Assembly (NCBI GenBank): GCA_964019155.1
Contig: OZ025239.1
Location: forward strand, 1,378,874 to 1,442,873
Length of the DNA stretch: 64,000 bases
From: Osedax fenrisi
Lineage: Eukaryota > Annelida > Polychaeta > Sabellida > Siboglinidae
Direction: 5' to 3'
Position 1 is the stretch's first letter; every line of letters begins with the position of its first letter. Positions 24,150 through 36,830 of the stretch are shown piece by piece. The notes under the pieces were generated by a model. It saw only the letters and a program-made list of their open reading frames with translations, was not told the DNA's origin and did no database searches. A program made the position numbers and the translations under genes.

Positions 24150-24376
24150 GATGCTATTATGTTTTTATTATTATAATAGCAAAATAATAACAGCATAATA
24201 TACATTTAATGGCAACATAATAGCATCATAATAGCATTACAAATTAATAACAGCATAATAGACTTTTAATGGCAACATAATACAGCATAATAGCACAATG
24301 TAAACAATTGAGGTTATTATATATGCTATTATGTTGCTATTATGTTGCTATTATGAAGTTATTACTATTTGCTGGG
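24150..24376. repeat. Foldback family A, right half
   Basis: Contains the palindrome centre (TTATTATAATAGC) and a right arm of AACATAATAGCA units, and ends ATTACTATTTGCTGGG at 24376. It complements the left half at 10480-10690. Confidence 0.75.
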
Positions 24377-24599
24377 TTATTATAAATATTATAATAATAT
24401 AATATAGGAATATAATACTATAACAATACTTTAATATACTATAATAAGTAAATATTATTTAGGACCATTAAATAATAATATAATTTATATTAATATGTTT
24501 CATAGGTATGCTATTAATTCTAATAGTACAATTACATATGATACATATAGGTGATATACCCATGATACATATATATAGATTCTATTATTCAATTATATG

Positions 24600-24835
24600 A
24601 TATATATTTATAGTTGCAGATAAATAGTATTTAACTACATTTGTCAACGTATTTATAAATAAATTGATTACAGTTTTTTTAACTATATTTTATGTTTAAA
24701 TGCAACCAACATTTTATAAATATATTTATAAATAATTATATTTTTCATGTGAAGTTGCACAATAAACATATTTATTAACTTTTGCAACGTAATTCAACCA
24801 AATGCAACGTAAAAAACCATATTTGGTTTCCTGGG
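24600..24835. repeat. Right end of family B (ATTTGGTTTCCTGGG)
   Basis: Ends ATTTGGTTTCCTGGG followed by TA, the exact reverse complement of the 15-base terminus at 10939 (which is preceded by TA). The interior holds GCAACGTAATTCAACC-type degenerate repeats. Confidence 0.55.
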
Positions 24836-24914
24836 TAGTCATTGATATTTATATGTACGTTAGAAAAACTGACACATGAATTACATTAATTATTTAATGG
24901 AAATATTCTTATTT

Positions 24915-25905
24915 CTGAGTATTTATATCAAAATGAAGTGATTTTATAAGCGTAATCGATATCATAATTATCTGAAATTGACAGGATTTTTGTAAATACT
25001 TGTCACATTTAATTGTATATTTCGATATCGTATAACAATATTTATTAAACAAATTTATAAAAATACATTAAGCATAGATTATAGATACATTCCATATAAT
25101 TAATAAACACATCACGTATGTATATAACAAGATATCATTGTTTGAAAAGAGACGCTTCCAAACAGAAAATTTAGAAATGTTTTTTCTATAATTAGCTCTG
25201 TCTAGTCAAGACGTTATATTCTTGTATTTATTTATATTATTCATCATTTATTTTTTATAATACTTTATAACTATTATTAAACTATTACTATACAAATAAA
25301 TTTATATTTTTCTATTTTATAACTTCTATACATATATTTATTTATATATCTCATTATAATATATATTTGAGTACAACTCTATATTAGTACTAAGTACTAT
25401 TGTTTCAGAGTTTTTAATATACCATTATATTTTACTTGTCATTTATATATATAAATGTAATACATATATATATATATATATATTATAATATTTTGTGATT
25501 ATTTATTTAAAAAAACGTTGAATGTCATTTTCTCAAGTTTTACTTTTTCACTTATTAACCACATGTAAATGCCTACTACTTTTTTGATTTTAATTATTTT
25601 TATCTGAAATATTTACGGTCAATGTATAACATCTATATAAATCCTGTTGAATTTATCATTATATTTTATATTAATTAAATAATGATAAACTTGCATTTAA
25701 ATGAAAAAAATCAAAAATAAATATTTAACTAATTGAGACTATTTTTGTACACCATTTAAATTATTTACATTTATATAAAGATAGATCCTATATGATGGAG
25801 GAAAGGATCTGTTGAATACAAAATAATATATGTAATTATCTTCATTAGTTATGTATCCTTAGCGTTTTTAGATAGAGATAAAATAGCATTGTTTAGATGA
25901 ACGCG
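24915..25905 (+). repeat. Dispersed repeat R, copy 2 (no MITE)
   Basis: Direct copy of 11768-13200. It lacks the hAT MITE (empty site ATTAGTAC, 25383-25390) but has its own insertion of about 320 bp (about 25518-25837) relative to copy 1. Confidence 0.83.
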
Positions 25906-27071
25906 CGACTCCACTATTAAAGGGATTCACGATCTTTAAAATTAAAGTATTCAAAAAAAATGTTATTTAAAAAATAGATTACTATATGTATAATGTATGA
26001 TATGTCAAAATAGCATATGTTAAAAACATATATAAAGCATAAAAACATAATTTTATAACACTGCATATTTCTAATAAAATAATGATTACAAAAATGGCTC
26101 AAAAATTACTGTTTACATATATTATAACACTGTTTTTCAATAATTAATCTAGATGCAATGTATATCAAAATAATGAAAAATTATATAAGTTATATAAATA
26201 TAATATAAAAATTGTAAGAATTAGCTAAAATAACTTTTACCAAGATAATAAGAGTCAAAAAGCAGATAAATAATATAGTCAATCTTTATCATAAATTATC
26301 TCAGAAAATTGCTATTTCTCGCTATAATAATTAACTAAACTTAGTCAAATTTTTACATTATGTTTAGTATTATAGGTATATTGTATCTATAGAAAATATT
26401 TGTGATTAGATATAGAGTTGATAAATAATTAATAATTACATTTTTTAAATAAATATTTCATTTGGTAAATTTTTAATTTTTTTTAAATGATGATATTTTC
26501 AAAACTATATTCTAATCATTTAAACATTCTATAGAATAATTAACAGAATATATCTTAATATTATACACTTTAATTTATAAAAAAAATCTTAATTATTTCT
26601 TATATTTTGAACTTTCACAAAAAAAATTCATCTCTAATTACATTGAAATCTAAAGACCATGAACCCCTTTAAGGTGGTATTTTTAAAAGATTAGTAAATA
26701 TCATGTATCAAATTGAACACAATTTGAGCGTATAGTCTTTTATTAAAATATGAACTACTAGGTGTTTAGGTTATAAAGGAACATCACATATTGAATTCTA
26801 TAGAAATAGATTATAATATATACATATATTATAATCTATTGAAATAAGACCTCACACTCAATGGCATATATTATTACTTCTCCTCGCATATTTTAGTTAT
26901 TAAGGGCATATCGCCATGTTTAAATATTCATTTTTTTATATATTATGTTTTTTATAACATATTCACATTTATTGATATGCTATATGTATTGTAGCAAAAT
27001 TAAAAAAAAATCATTTTATATGGGTATATTTACAAATTATAATATTTATTGTAATATATATTACACTACTA
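25906..27071. other. AT-rich spacer
   Basis: No gene seen. A short AT palindrome (ATAGATTATAATATAT and complement) lies near 26807-26841. Confidence 0.5.
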
Positions 27072-27615
27072 CACTCATAAAAATAACTTGGTCAAGTGAC
27101 TGATATACTATATTATGTTAGTCAATCGACCCATATTTAAGTAAAATTGTTCACTTGACCAATATTTATTTTTGAATGTAAGTCAATTTGATATTATTTA
27201 GTTGATGTATATTATATATTAGTCAGTTGACCCATATTTTCTTTTAATATTAGTCATACGATCAATATATATTAAATGTTGGTCATATGATAGATATATA
27301 ATAATATGTTGATCAATTGACCAATTAATAAATATAAGTTTGACTTACATTGATTTAATGTTGGTCAATTGATCAACACATTATTATATATCTATCATAT
27401 GACCAACATTTAATATATATTGATCGTATGACTAATATTAAAAGAAAATATGGGTCAACTGACTAATATATAATATAAGTTTGACTTACATTGATTAAAT
27501 GTTGGTCAATTGATCAACACATTATTATATATCTATCATATGATCAACATTTAATATATATTGATCGTATGACTAATATTAAAAGAAAATATGGGTCAAC
27601 TGCCTGATATATAAT
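27072..27615. repeat. GTCA-motif palindromic array, left terminus of family C
   Basis: Starts CACTCATAAAAATAACTTGG and carries at least twelve variants of the self-complementary motif GGTCAANTGACC. A fold has arms of about 90-100 bp (about 27220-27310 against 27363-27470). The right arm is then repeated directly as a unit of about 138 bp (about 27335-27470 and 27473-27605). The terminus recurs inverted at 42015-42038. Confidence 0.75.
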
Positions 27616-27756
27616 ATACATATATTAAATATTAAATATATCTGTGTATACACTTATATTTATTAATATATTTAAAATTTGTTAACAATATTTAATAACT
27701 AATAATCATATTATTAATATTATCATATCACTATTATTACCAACCATTCTAATAAT

Positions 27757-27969
27757 ATCAACATAATAAAAGCATAATATACTTTTAAAATTAATAGTAG
27801 CATAATAATAGCATAATAGAATTTAAATGGCAACATAACAGCAGCATAATATCATGACAAATTAATAGCATAATAGACATTCAATGGCAACATAATAGAA
27901 GCATAATAGCACAATGTAAACATTTGAAGCTATTATGTTATTATTATGAGTCTATTACTGTTAGCTGGG
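27757..27969. repeat. Foldback family A, right-half copy
   Basis: AACATAATA/GCATAATA units ending TCTATTACTGTTAGCTGGG. The left arm is missing. It abuts the RTE-like remnant. Confidence 0.7.
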
Positions 27970-29320
27970 AAGATCCAATCGATATATGGAATAAGGGTTG
28001 TATAATACCTATACCATATAAGGGATATCTGAGCTATACAAACAACTATGTGACATTACTTTAACAGCTAGTATCCTTTTCATCGATTTCTCCAAAGTTT
28101 TCGATTCCATACATCGAGGAAATATGGTAGAGATACCTAATGCGTATACGCACCATGTATGGTATAGCAGATGAGATTATAATACCATAAACAAAACTAA
28201 ATCTATTGTGAGAACTGATGATGGAGATACTGAATTTATAAAAAAATCTGGTGGAATTTTTCAATGTGATACACTAGCCCCTTTTCTGTTCATAAATTGT
28301 CTTGACTATGTTTTGAATACATTTTAGAAAGTTGCCGAAATATTGATATTTGTTTACCCTCATTGAGAGAAGGAGCAAAGGATAACCAGAAATACAAATT
28401 ATAAATGTTGACTATGCGGATGAACTAGTTATAGTAACTTATAAAACCAACGAATTAATAATACTTCCCAGCAAACAGTAATAGCCTCATAATAGCAACA
28501 TAATAGTATATATAATAGCCTCAAATGTACACATTGTGCTATTATGCTTCTATTAATTTGTCATGCTATTATGCTACTTTTATACTAGAATAGCAACATA
28601 ATAACAGCACAATATACTTTATAATTAATTGCAGCATAATAGCATAACAAATTAATAGCAGCATAATAGACATTTAATGGCAACATAGGCAACCTAATAG
28701 CAGCATAAGGGCACAATGTAAACATGTGAGGCTATTAGATATGATATTATGTTACTATTATGAGGCTATTACTGTTTGCTGGATTGTACATAAAATGTAA
28801 CATAATGTAAAAGAAATTGGGCTATAAATACTGGAAAGATGGAATTCATCAGTAGGATATATAAATCAAGGAAAAAATTAAGTTATTAAAAACCTAAACG
28901 GTAATAATATTAAAGAAGTTTCTGATTTTAAGTATCTTGGAAGCTACATTCAGTCAACAGAACAATATATCAATATCAGATTAGTTAACATCTGAGAAGT
29001 CTTAAATGAGATAAAATCATATTTAGATCAAGACTACATGATAAAATGAAAAGAAACTTTTTAAGATTAAGTGTGAGTCAATTATGTTAGCTGGAATCTA
29101 ACAAAAGAGATTGAAAAATACTTAAAATAATACAAGAAATTACACTCAAATGCTACGTGCTATTTTTCTGGGCACTGTTGGAAAAAAGGACGATCTCTCA
29201 GGAACAACTTATGTATGGTACACTATGTGATGTATACGATATAAAAAAAGTCGATGAAATATAGAGATGGTTAGAGGAAGATAGTCTAAAACTGCCGGAC
29301 AAGCTCTACATGTAGGGTAA
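27970..29320 (+). pseudogene. Decayed RTE-like LINE reverse transcriptase
   Basis: Plus-strand frames give WNKGCIIPIPYKGD (compare W-x4-IIPI-KKGD), ASILFIDFSKVFDSIHRG near 28066-28115, a CDTLAPFLFINCLDY-like block near 28265, NVDYADELVIV-like text near 28405, then after a foldback insertion KEVSDFKYLGSYIQSTEQ near 28915 and a C-terminal CYFSGHCWKK-like block. Order and motifs match RTE-like endonuclease-reverse transcriptases. Multiple stops and frame shifts make it inactive. Foldback A at 28467-28782 splits it, so the foldback moved after the LINE died or while it was dying. Confidence 0.72.
28467..28782. repeat. Complete foldback family A copy (316 bp)
   Basis: CCCAGCAAACAGTAATAGCC at the left and GGCTATTACTGTTTGCTGG at the right, with palindromic arms of GCAACATAATA-type units. 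It is inserted in the RTE-like remnant. No clear target duplication (ACTT/ATTG). Confidence 0.85.
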
Positions 29321-29446
29321 GGTATATCACTAATAATCTCAAGTATTATATATACTCTTTTAAAGTGTATTTTAATAATATATGCAATTATTTATATTAT
29401 ATTAATTTGATTACAAATTAATGTTCATAGATTTTAAATGATCATA

Positions 29447-29492
<46 letters not shown>

Positions 29493-30857
29493 TTACTATT
29501 TCATATATATTTACGATATTTTACTTGTAATCTATGATACAACATAATACATTATCATTCATAATTATAAATCATTACATACATAATCAATTATGTATTC
29601 ATTATAAATTATAATTTATAATGAATGTTTCTAATTTTTATTAAAAGAAAAGCGTTCTAAAATGGTATAATTTTAAAAGCTATTGTATATTGTGATTGTT
29701 AAATCAAAGATTATTGTTTACCTTTACAAAAATTATCGGAACAAAATGACAGGTAAATATTCTAAACTTTTAAATAACCGTATATTTATTAAATATAATA
29801 TTTGTACATGTATCATTCTATATAGTTTATATTTATATATTAAATAACATGAATACAATAGTTAATGTTACATAATTAATGATACAATAATACTCTATTT
29901 ATATATTATTCGTCAAATGTGCGATATTCATGGGCGATAATTATTTAAAATACGTATATATTAATTTAAATATGATTATTAAATGTTTATATAAAATGTA
30001 TTAGAATATAAATAGAGTATTGTATTCGTAACTTTCCATATTAACATCGGTCAATCTGATATATGGTACATGACTATTGTACAAGGAAATTTAAAATTTC
30101 CAATTTGTATACATTTTCTAAAGTAAGCGTTATTTAAAAATACCAAAGCTTTTTTAAAAAGTTTTTAAATTATAAACTATGATGCATAATAATTTAATTA
30201 TTATGATAATACAATTATATTTTAGTTTTTACAAATGTGAATAAAAATTCGATTACATTTAATGTGTTAAACCAAGTATTAAACTTAGTATTATACTTAG
30301 TATATAAATGTTATTTCTATATTATATAATTTACATATATATTCACTTAATATTAACATAATATTAAATTAATAATTAATAAGAATAACATAATATATGT
30401 ATATTATGTTATTAATTACTATGTATGATAAAACTTGAAAATATCGTAATTTGTATGACCTAAATATATAGGTGTATATTTAACTGCCCGATATGCGTAT
30501 TGCTTGTGATATCTATTTCAATTAAAATTAGTAACTGATCTATATTTAGATGGGAGTGACATATCATATATAATATTGTAAATTACTAGAGATAAGATAT
30601 ATATCGATCATATTTACTGCTGGCAATATAGTTTGATAACATTATATAGAATTATCAATTATATTTGTAAGATAGATGATTAAATATAATGTATAATCAC
30701 TGAATAATGATATGGGATTATAATAATGAAATATTATTTATAGAATATAATAAAACTTAAAATTAATTAATGTGTTACAAATATTAAAATCCTTTGATGT
30801 GTTTATAAATTAATTATAATTCTATTTACATAATTATCATTTTTGTAATATATTTAT

Positions 30858-30906
<49 letters not shown>

Positions 30907-31652
30907 TATATTATAAACTCATGTGTATCATGTGTATTATAAATTTTATATAATTATTATAATATAACTTTATATTGTAATAATTTATTATTTAATATAA
31001 GAATTTTTACTATAATATTGTATATATTCAAACATTACTTATATAACAGAATAAGAGTTGTACAGTTTTGTACAAAGTATTCTTCTCAAAGTAATTATCC
31101 ATATGACATTATTTAAAGTAGATTACATCTTTAGTTATATGTGAACTATACAATAAATTAGTGCATAAGAAATGCCATAAGACATATGGTTAAATAGTTT
31201 TTTAATCACAATTTATGGTAAGTAAGCTATATAATTTAAAGTAAACTTTGATATTGTAATGAAGGCGAACTTGATGAAATAGTATATGAATATATAGAGG
31301 ATAGTGATAATGATACAGGATTAACTGGATACAAGTTTCAAAAATGACAAAAAGTAATAGCGTATAACCAAGAATATATAATATAAGAATTATAAAATTC
31401 AATTTAATCGTAGAAAATGTTTCCAAGAACACAACAATTTTTCGAAGCATTTCACGAAGCAATATTTTGTGATTTATCCTTCAGAAAACCTCTGATATAA
31501 AGTAGTCATATTTAATTATAGTAAACACAAACGCCCATGGACAACTATAAATATGCTGAATATTAAAGTGCAGTTATTATTTAAAATATGTATATAATAT
31601 TGCCATGTATGCAATACATCTTCTTATATGGATGATAGTGATGTGGAGAATA

Positions 31653-31708
<56 letters not shown>

Positions 31709-33042
31709 ACATTTCATATGTAAATAGAAACACTATTATTATAATATTTAATAATGTCTATTATTATGTACATTTAAAAAAAATCTAAGTAAGAAATATT
31801 CATGATATGTTATTGGAAGTGTTGAAAATGGGTATAAAGTATCTCACAGTCAATGAGATGATTGTGGTAAAATCATAGACATTAGAGGTATATATACCCC
31901 ATACCCACTCTATAGCTATGGGTAAAGTACTACTTACAATATCACACTTAAGTGTGTTTAAACTATCCAATTATTTGTATAAATAAATATATTTTTATAA
32001 ACTATATTTTATATTTAGGTGATATGTATCATTACAATAAATCATAGATAAACCAGGCTCTTAATTAATAAGATATTATATAATACTTATTACACTACAT
32101 ATACATTAGGAGAAGGGTTAGTCAGATAAATTGAAGAACCTGTTATTTATGGTATTTTTGTACTAATTTATATTTATTATATTATGCCGATATGAAATAT
32201 GAAAAAATTTCTAAATCTATAAAACTGCTATTAGTTGATTAATATGAATAATTAATTAACAATCTCAATTTTATAGATATATTATAAGATTTGATAAACT
32301 ATAATTTAATTGAATTTATTATTAAAACATATAATATTAATATTTTATACCAAATTACAATTTTAAAGCATCCAGTATATTAATTATTATCAGAACGAAA
32401 TTATTTCTATATATATATATATATATATAATTAATATATTTTATCTATAGGTTAATATTTAGTTTGAATCCAGAATTATCTATAATATACATTATTCTTC
32501 AAAGTATAGCATCAAGTTTTCTTAAAGCGCTTACATCAGATTCTTTCTCCAAGAGTTTCTTTGTTATCGCTTGAATTTCAAGTACACCTACCATATAAAT
32601 ATATAATATCATATATTTAAAGTAGATTTAATAATAGATATATTAATCATATTATTATTATTATTATTATATTATATAATATATGTTTATGAATATATAT
32701 ATCATATTTATATGACATTTTTAAGTGTATGAAAATTTTTATATTGAAATTAGTTTAACCGAATAACTTATTGTACCTATATTTTTATTACTAGAATAGA
32801 ATTTATTGAATTACTATATATATATATATATCATATAATGTTCATATATATTGTATATGATCATTTAGATATAATAATCAAGTTTATATAGACAACATAT
32901 TAAGTATGCATTGAATACTATTCAATATGTTATTAAACACTCAGATATATTAAAATTATAAGTCCTATACTATAATTTATAATTAAAATATAAAATTATA
33001 ATAAGTTATATTAATATTATACTAGATGATAGATTATAAAGT
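29321..33042. other. Long AT-rich spacer, no gene recognised
   Basis: Three long (TA)n runs (about 29453-29488, 30863-30902, 31657-31697). A short acidic frame near 31255-31330 (GELDEIVYEYIEDSDND) looks protein-like but is isolated and interrupted. Nothing else supportable. Confidence 0.5.
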
Positions 33043-33144
33043 AGATCGATGCTTAGTATAATAATAATAATAATATTATTAATAAAAATATTTTGAATAT
33101 AATTTTATTAATATTATTAAAATCATTATACTAAGCATCGATCT
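33043..33144. repeat. Perfect 20-bp-TIR hairpin, 102 bp
   Basis: AGATCGATGCTTAGTATAAT (33043-33062) and its exact reverse complement (33125-33144), with an interior that is also largely self-complementary. Could be a minimal MITE or a hairpin RNA source. Confidence 0.78.
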
Positions 33145-33971
33145 AATTTATTATAAGTATAATGTTATGTAATTAATAAATATAATAAATATAAACATTA
33201 TATGAGTCTTTAACTAACCAGTTATGTTCTATAACGGACGATTCATTTTCAATACCGCTGGTATATTTAAATTTCCACCAGTGTTATATTATCGGTAAAT
33301 AACTGATCGTTTATTATTTTAATAATAGATTTGAATTGTTAACTTATAATACTAATGTTTAGTAATATATCTACATAATAATCTATTTCACAAGTTAATA
33401 CTATATCCATTAATGATATATTATAAGTATTTTAAATTTAATTATTATTTATTTTTAAAATAATGTATCTGTCAATAATCATAAACTGTCCCACTATGAC
33501 GTCACGATAATATTTGTTTATTTATTTCGATTTTGAAAAATATGCCAAAATAGCACTTTTAAACTCATATTATGAATAAACTATACATTTTTGTAATTTT
33601 TTAACTCGACACGTATTATTAATTAATTAATATTAAATATATTATGATAAATCTATTTTCATGCATATTATGCTTTAAATAAAAAATATTGTCAAAATAA
33701 GTAATACATTTAATTCACTGTATGCACATTTTTCTCATGCAATACACACTCTTTTTAATTTAATTTATAAATTGTTAATATCCAAGCCCCGCAACTCGGG
33801 CTATTTTGTGTAATGTCGACCACGTGGTAACAAATGTAAACAGCAGCCATTGAGGATTGTAGATTTGAATTTATTTGAATTTTTATAATTATTATATTCG
33901 TATTTATTATTTAACCTACTCTATACATTTTATAACTAAATAATGCCTAACCACGGAGTAATATGCGCTGT
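33145..33971. other. AT-rich spacer
   Basis: No gene seen. A slightly GC-richer patch (about 33785-33850) has no recognisable content. Confidence 0.45.
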
Positions 33972-34389
33972 CCCAGAAAACAGTAAGAGCAGCATAGTAG
34001 CAGCATAACAGCATATGCTAGAGCCTCAAATGTTTACATTGTGCTATTATGCTGCTATTAAATGTCTATTATGCTGCTATTATGCTGCTATTAATTTGTA
34101 AGGATATTATGCTGCTGTTATGCTGCTATTATGCTGCTATTATGCTAATATTATTATAATAGCAGCATAATAGCAGCATAATATACATTTAAAATTAATA
34201 GCAGCATAATATTAGCATAATAGCAGCATAACAGCAGCATAATATCCTTACAAATTAATAGCAGCATAATAGCAGCATAATATTATGCTATATAGACATT
34301 TAATAGCAGCATAATAGCATAATGTAAACATTTGAGGCTCTAGCATATGCTGTTATGCTGCTCTTATGCTGTTCTTACTGTTTGCTGGG
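33972..34389. repeat. Full-length foldback family A (418-bp palindrome)
   Basis: Almost the whole element is one inverted repeat: CCCAGAAAACAGTAAGAGC on the left, GCTCTTACTG...GCTGGG-type end on the right, centre near 34155 (ATTATTATAATAG). Arms consist of AGCAGCATAAT repeats on the right and ATTATGCTGCT on the left. Arm identity is high, so this copy is young or maintained by gene conversion. No coding capacity. Confidence 0.9.
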
Positions 34390-34518
34390 GTATTTGGTGG
34401 ATATTGAATCTGGCCGCCTAATAATTTTCATATTTTATGGGGCGTGTCTAACTTCTCAAAGATAATTAAATATTCAAATATTATAATATTAAAACATGTA
34501 AATAAATTACTATAAGTA

Positions 34519-34684
34519 CATAAGGTACTATTACGTTTCACCATAAGGTACTATTACGTTCTACCATAATGTATTATTACGTTCTACCATAAGGTACTAT
34601 TACGTTCAACCATAATGTATTATTACGTTCTACCATAAGGTACTATTACGTTCTACCATAAGGTACTATTACCATAATATACCA
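34519..34684 (+). repeat. Minisatellite of ~25-bp units
   Basis: About seven units of CATAAGGTACTATTACGTTC with variants (CATAATGTATTATTACGTTC). It lies between the foldback and the zinc-finger gene, in the position of a promoter or subterminal region. Confidence 0.88.
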
Positions 34685-34934
34685 TTCGTAAGATGGTATA
34701 CACGATTTGAAATCACTATTGATAACCGATATGAATATTGTTATCGTATTCATAATATATTTTATATTTTCTTATAATGTAAAACCACAAATTATTAGTT
34801 TTTAGGAAAATATAAAATATATACAAGTTTAATGTATACATATTATTATAAAATTCATGCGCAATTTTAAATTAAAATTATATTTTTTTCACTATTATGC
34901 ATTACATATTATGTTAATTATAAATATTTTAGAA

Positions 34935-36801
34935 ATGGATGATTCATCAACTTTACAAGAATCTATTTGGAAATGTGCTAATTGTAACTTCACAGATCGA
35001 CATTATTATTTATTATTAAAACACTTAGAGTCTACACATACTATATTCACTTGTATATGCCCAATAGAATTATGTTCTCATAATTGTGTTAATATTAGAT
35101 CATTAAAAATGCACATCAAAAGTAAACATAAATTATTTGCGAAAAATAACTTAATTAGCTGGAAAAGACCATCAAATATGGATAGTTTCTCAATTCCATT
35201 AACCATAGATAATGATATAATTGAAAATAATAATATTGCAGATAATGAAATAGTTTTAAATACATCTGAAATGACTATTAATAATTGTAACCATTCTATA
35301 AATAATAGTGAAATTAATAATAATCAACATTTTTCAACAAAACTTGCTGTTTATCTATCAAAATTAAGAGATTCTAATATGGCAACATCATCAGTAGTTT
35401 TTAATTTTGCTGACAAATTTTCTGAACTATTACATTTAAAAAATAGTGAGCTTGCAAATATATTCGAAAATGAATTTCAAGGCGATACTTTAGCAAAAAT
35501 AAAACAAATTATAGATAATCATACTGTTATATCTGATACGCAAATAAATAACGTTAATAGTACCTATAGATTAAATAAATATATAGAGTCATTAGATACA
35601 TATGTCGCTCCAATAGAAATATGTCTGAGTAATCAAAAAAATAATACCTATTAATATGTCCCTATATTAGACACTTTGAAAGTTTTTATGCACGAAGATG
35701 TGTTGCAACAAATTTATTCAAGAAAAGTTAATAATGATAAAATAATAGATCTTAGCGATTCGTTATTATTTAAAAAAAATAAATTATTTAAAAATGATTC
35801 ATGAAACGTTAAGTCTAGTTTTAACTAGACTTATATCCGAAAAATTATTTACTTTAGATATACTAAATACTTATATAGAAAATTTTAAATATAGTTCATT
35901 AGATATAAATAAACCAATATATCTTTCCTTTATTAAACAGAAAATTCGAATAAAACAAACTCAATCACAAACATGGTGCTTACTTCGTATTTTACCATTA
36001 ATGATAGGACATTTAGTTCCACATGATAATAAAGCATGGCATCACATATTACAATGTTTAAAAATAGTTGACAATTTATGCGCACATTCATTTACACGTG
36101 AAGATGTACTTTATTTAAAATTTGAAATTGAAAGTTTTAATTTAAATTTTCAAACTCTTTTTCCTGAAATAAGTATAAAACCGAAACGACATTACTCAAT
36201 TCACTTTCCATCACATATAGAAAAATATGGTCCTATGATTTCTACTTGGACAATACGATATGAAGCAATGCACGAATATTATAAAGATATAATTCGTAAA
36301 AGTAAACAACATAAAAATATTACTAAGACAATGGCAGAGAAAAGACAAAGGAAGCAAGCAATCTTTATGGCTAATCATTTTATATTAGATAAAAAAACTA
36401 ATTATTCAAAAGTTAAATACGAATATCCTTTATTTTTTCCTAATAAATTACGAAGTATTGTGACATTAAATAATAATATAAATAGCCTAGAAGTTTATGA
36501 TAAATGTGTTTATGAAGGAATAACTTACAGTGTTGGTTTTTCAGTTATTATAGGAATAGATATAGATGAATATAAATTTGGTAAAATTTGTTACATTGTT
36601 AAAGAAAATGATATACCATTTTTGTATGTTCAGATATTAGAAGTCCTTGAATATTCATATCATTACCATTCATATGTTGTAAATAATACATCAAATTATG
36701 AAAAAATATGTATATTAGATATATATGATTATCAACCTTTAGCTATTTATAATATTGGTATTGGAGATTTTATTGTTTTAAAACATTATATATCTTTTTA
36801 A
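34935..36801 (+). pseudogene. Transposon-associated C2H2 finger / HYP-domain protein, internally deleted
   Basis: Translation probably starts at ATG 34935 (MDDSSTL), just after an AG that could be an acceptor, although the frame is open from 34857. Two fingers follow (CANCNF...HLESTH and CICPIELCSHNC...HIKSKH), then an Asn-rich linker and KLAVYLSKLRDSNMATSSV. An in-frame TAA at 35652-35654 splits NNTY from YVPILDTLKVF, and the frame ends near 35802. A second frame, 35794-36801, resumes with MIHETLSLVL, QTWCLLRILPLMIG, KRHYSIHFPSHIEKYGP and IRYEAMHEYYKDI. These match the N- and C-terminal parts of a long family common in cnidarian, insect and fish genomes and linked to DNA transposons. Compared with that family, several hundred middle residues are missing, so this is an internally deleted copy. 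I cannot name its superfamily. Confidence 0.72.
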
Positions 36802-36830
36802 ATTTAACTATATTTTTATTTTGTAGTTTT

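Noticed and set aside
25917..26102. 61-codon minus-strand frame
   Set aside because: AT-rich low-complexity translation, no motif or splice context.
28061..28264. 67-codon minus-strand frame
   Set aside because: Antisense shadow of the RTE-like reverse transcriptase remnant.
34519..34684. CRISPR-like array of short direct repeats
   Set aside because: No unique spacers; units are contiguous and the context is eukaryotic. Minisatellite.
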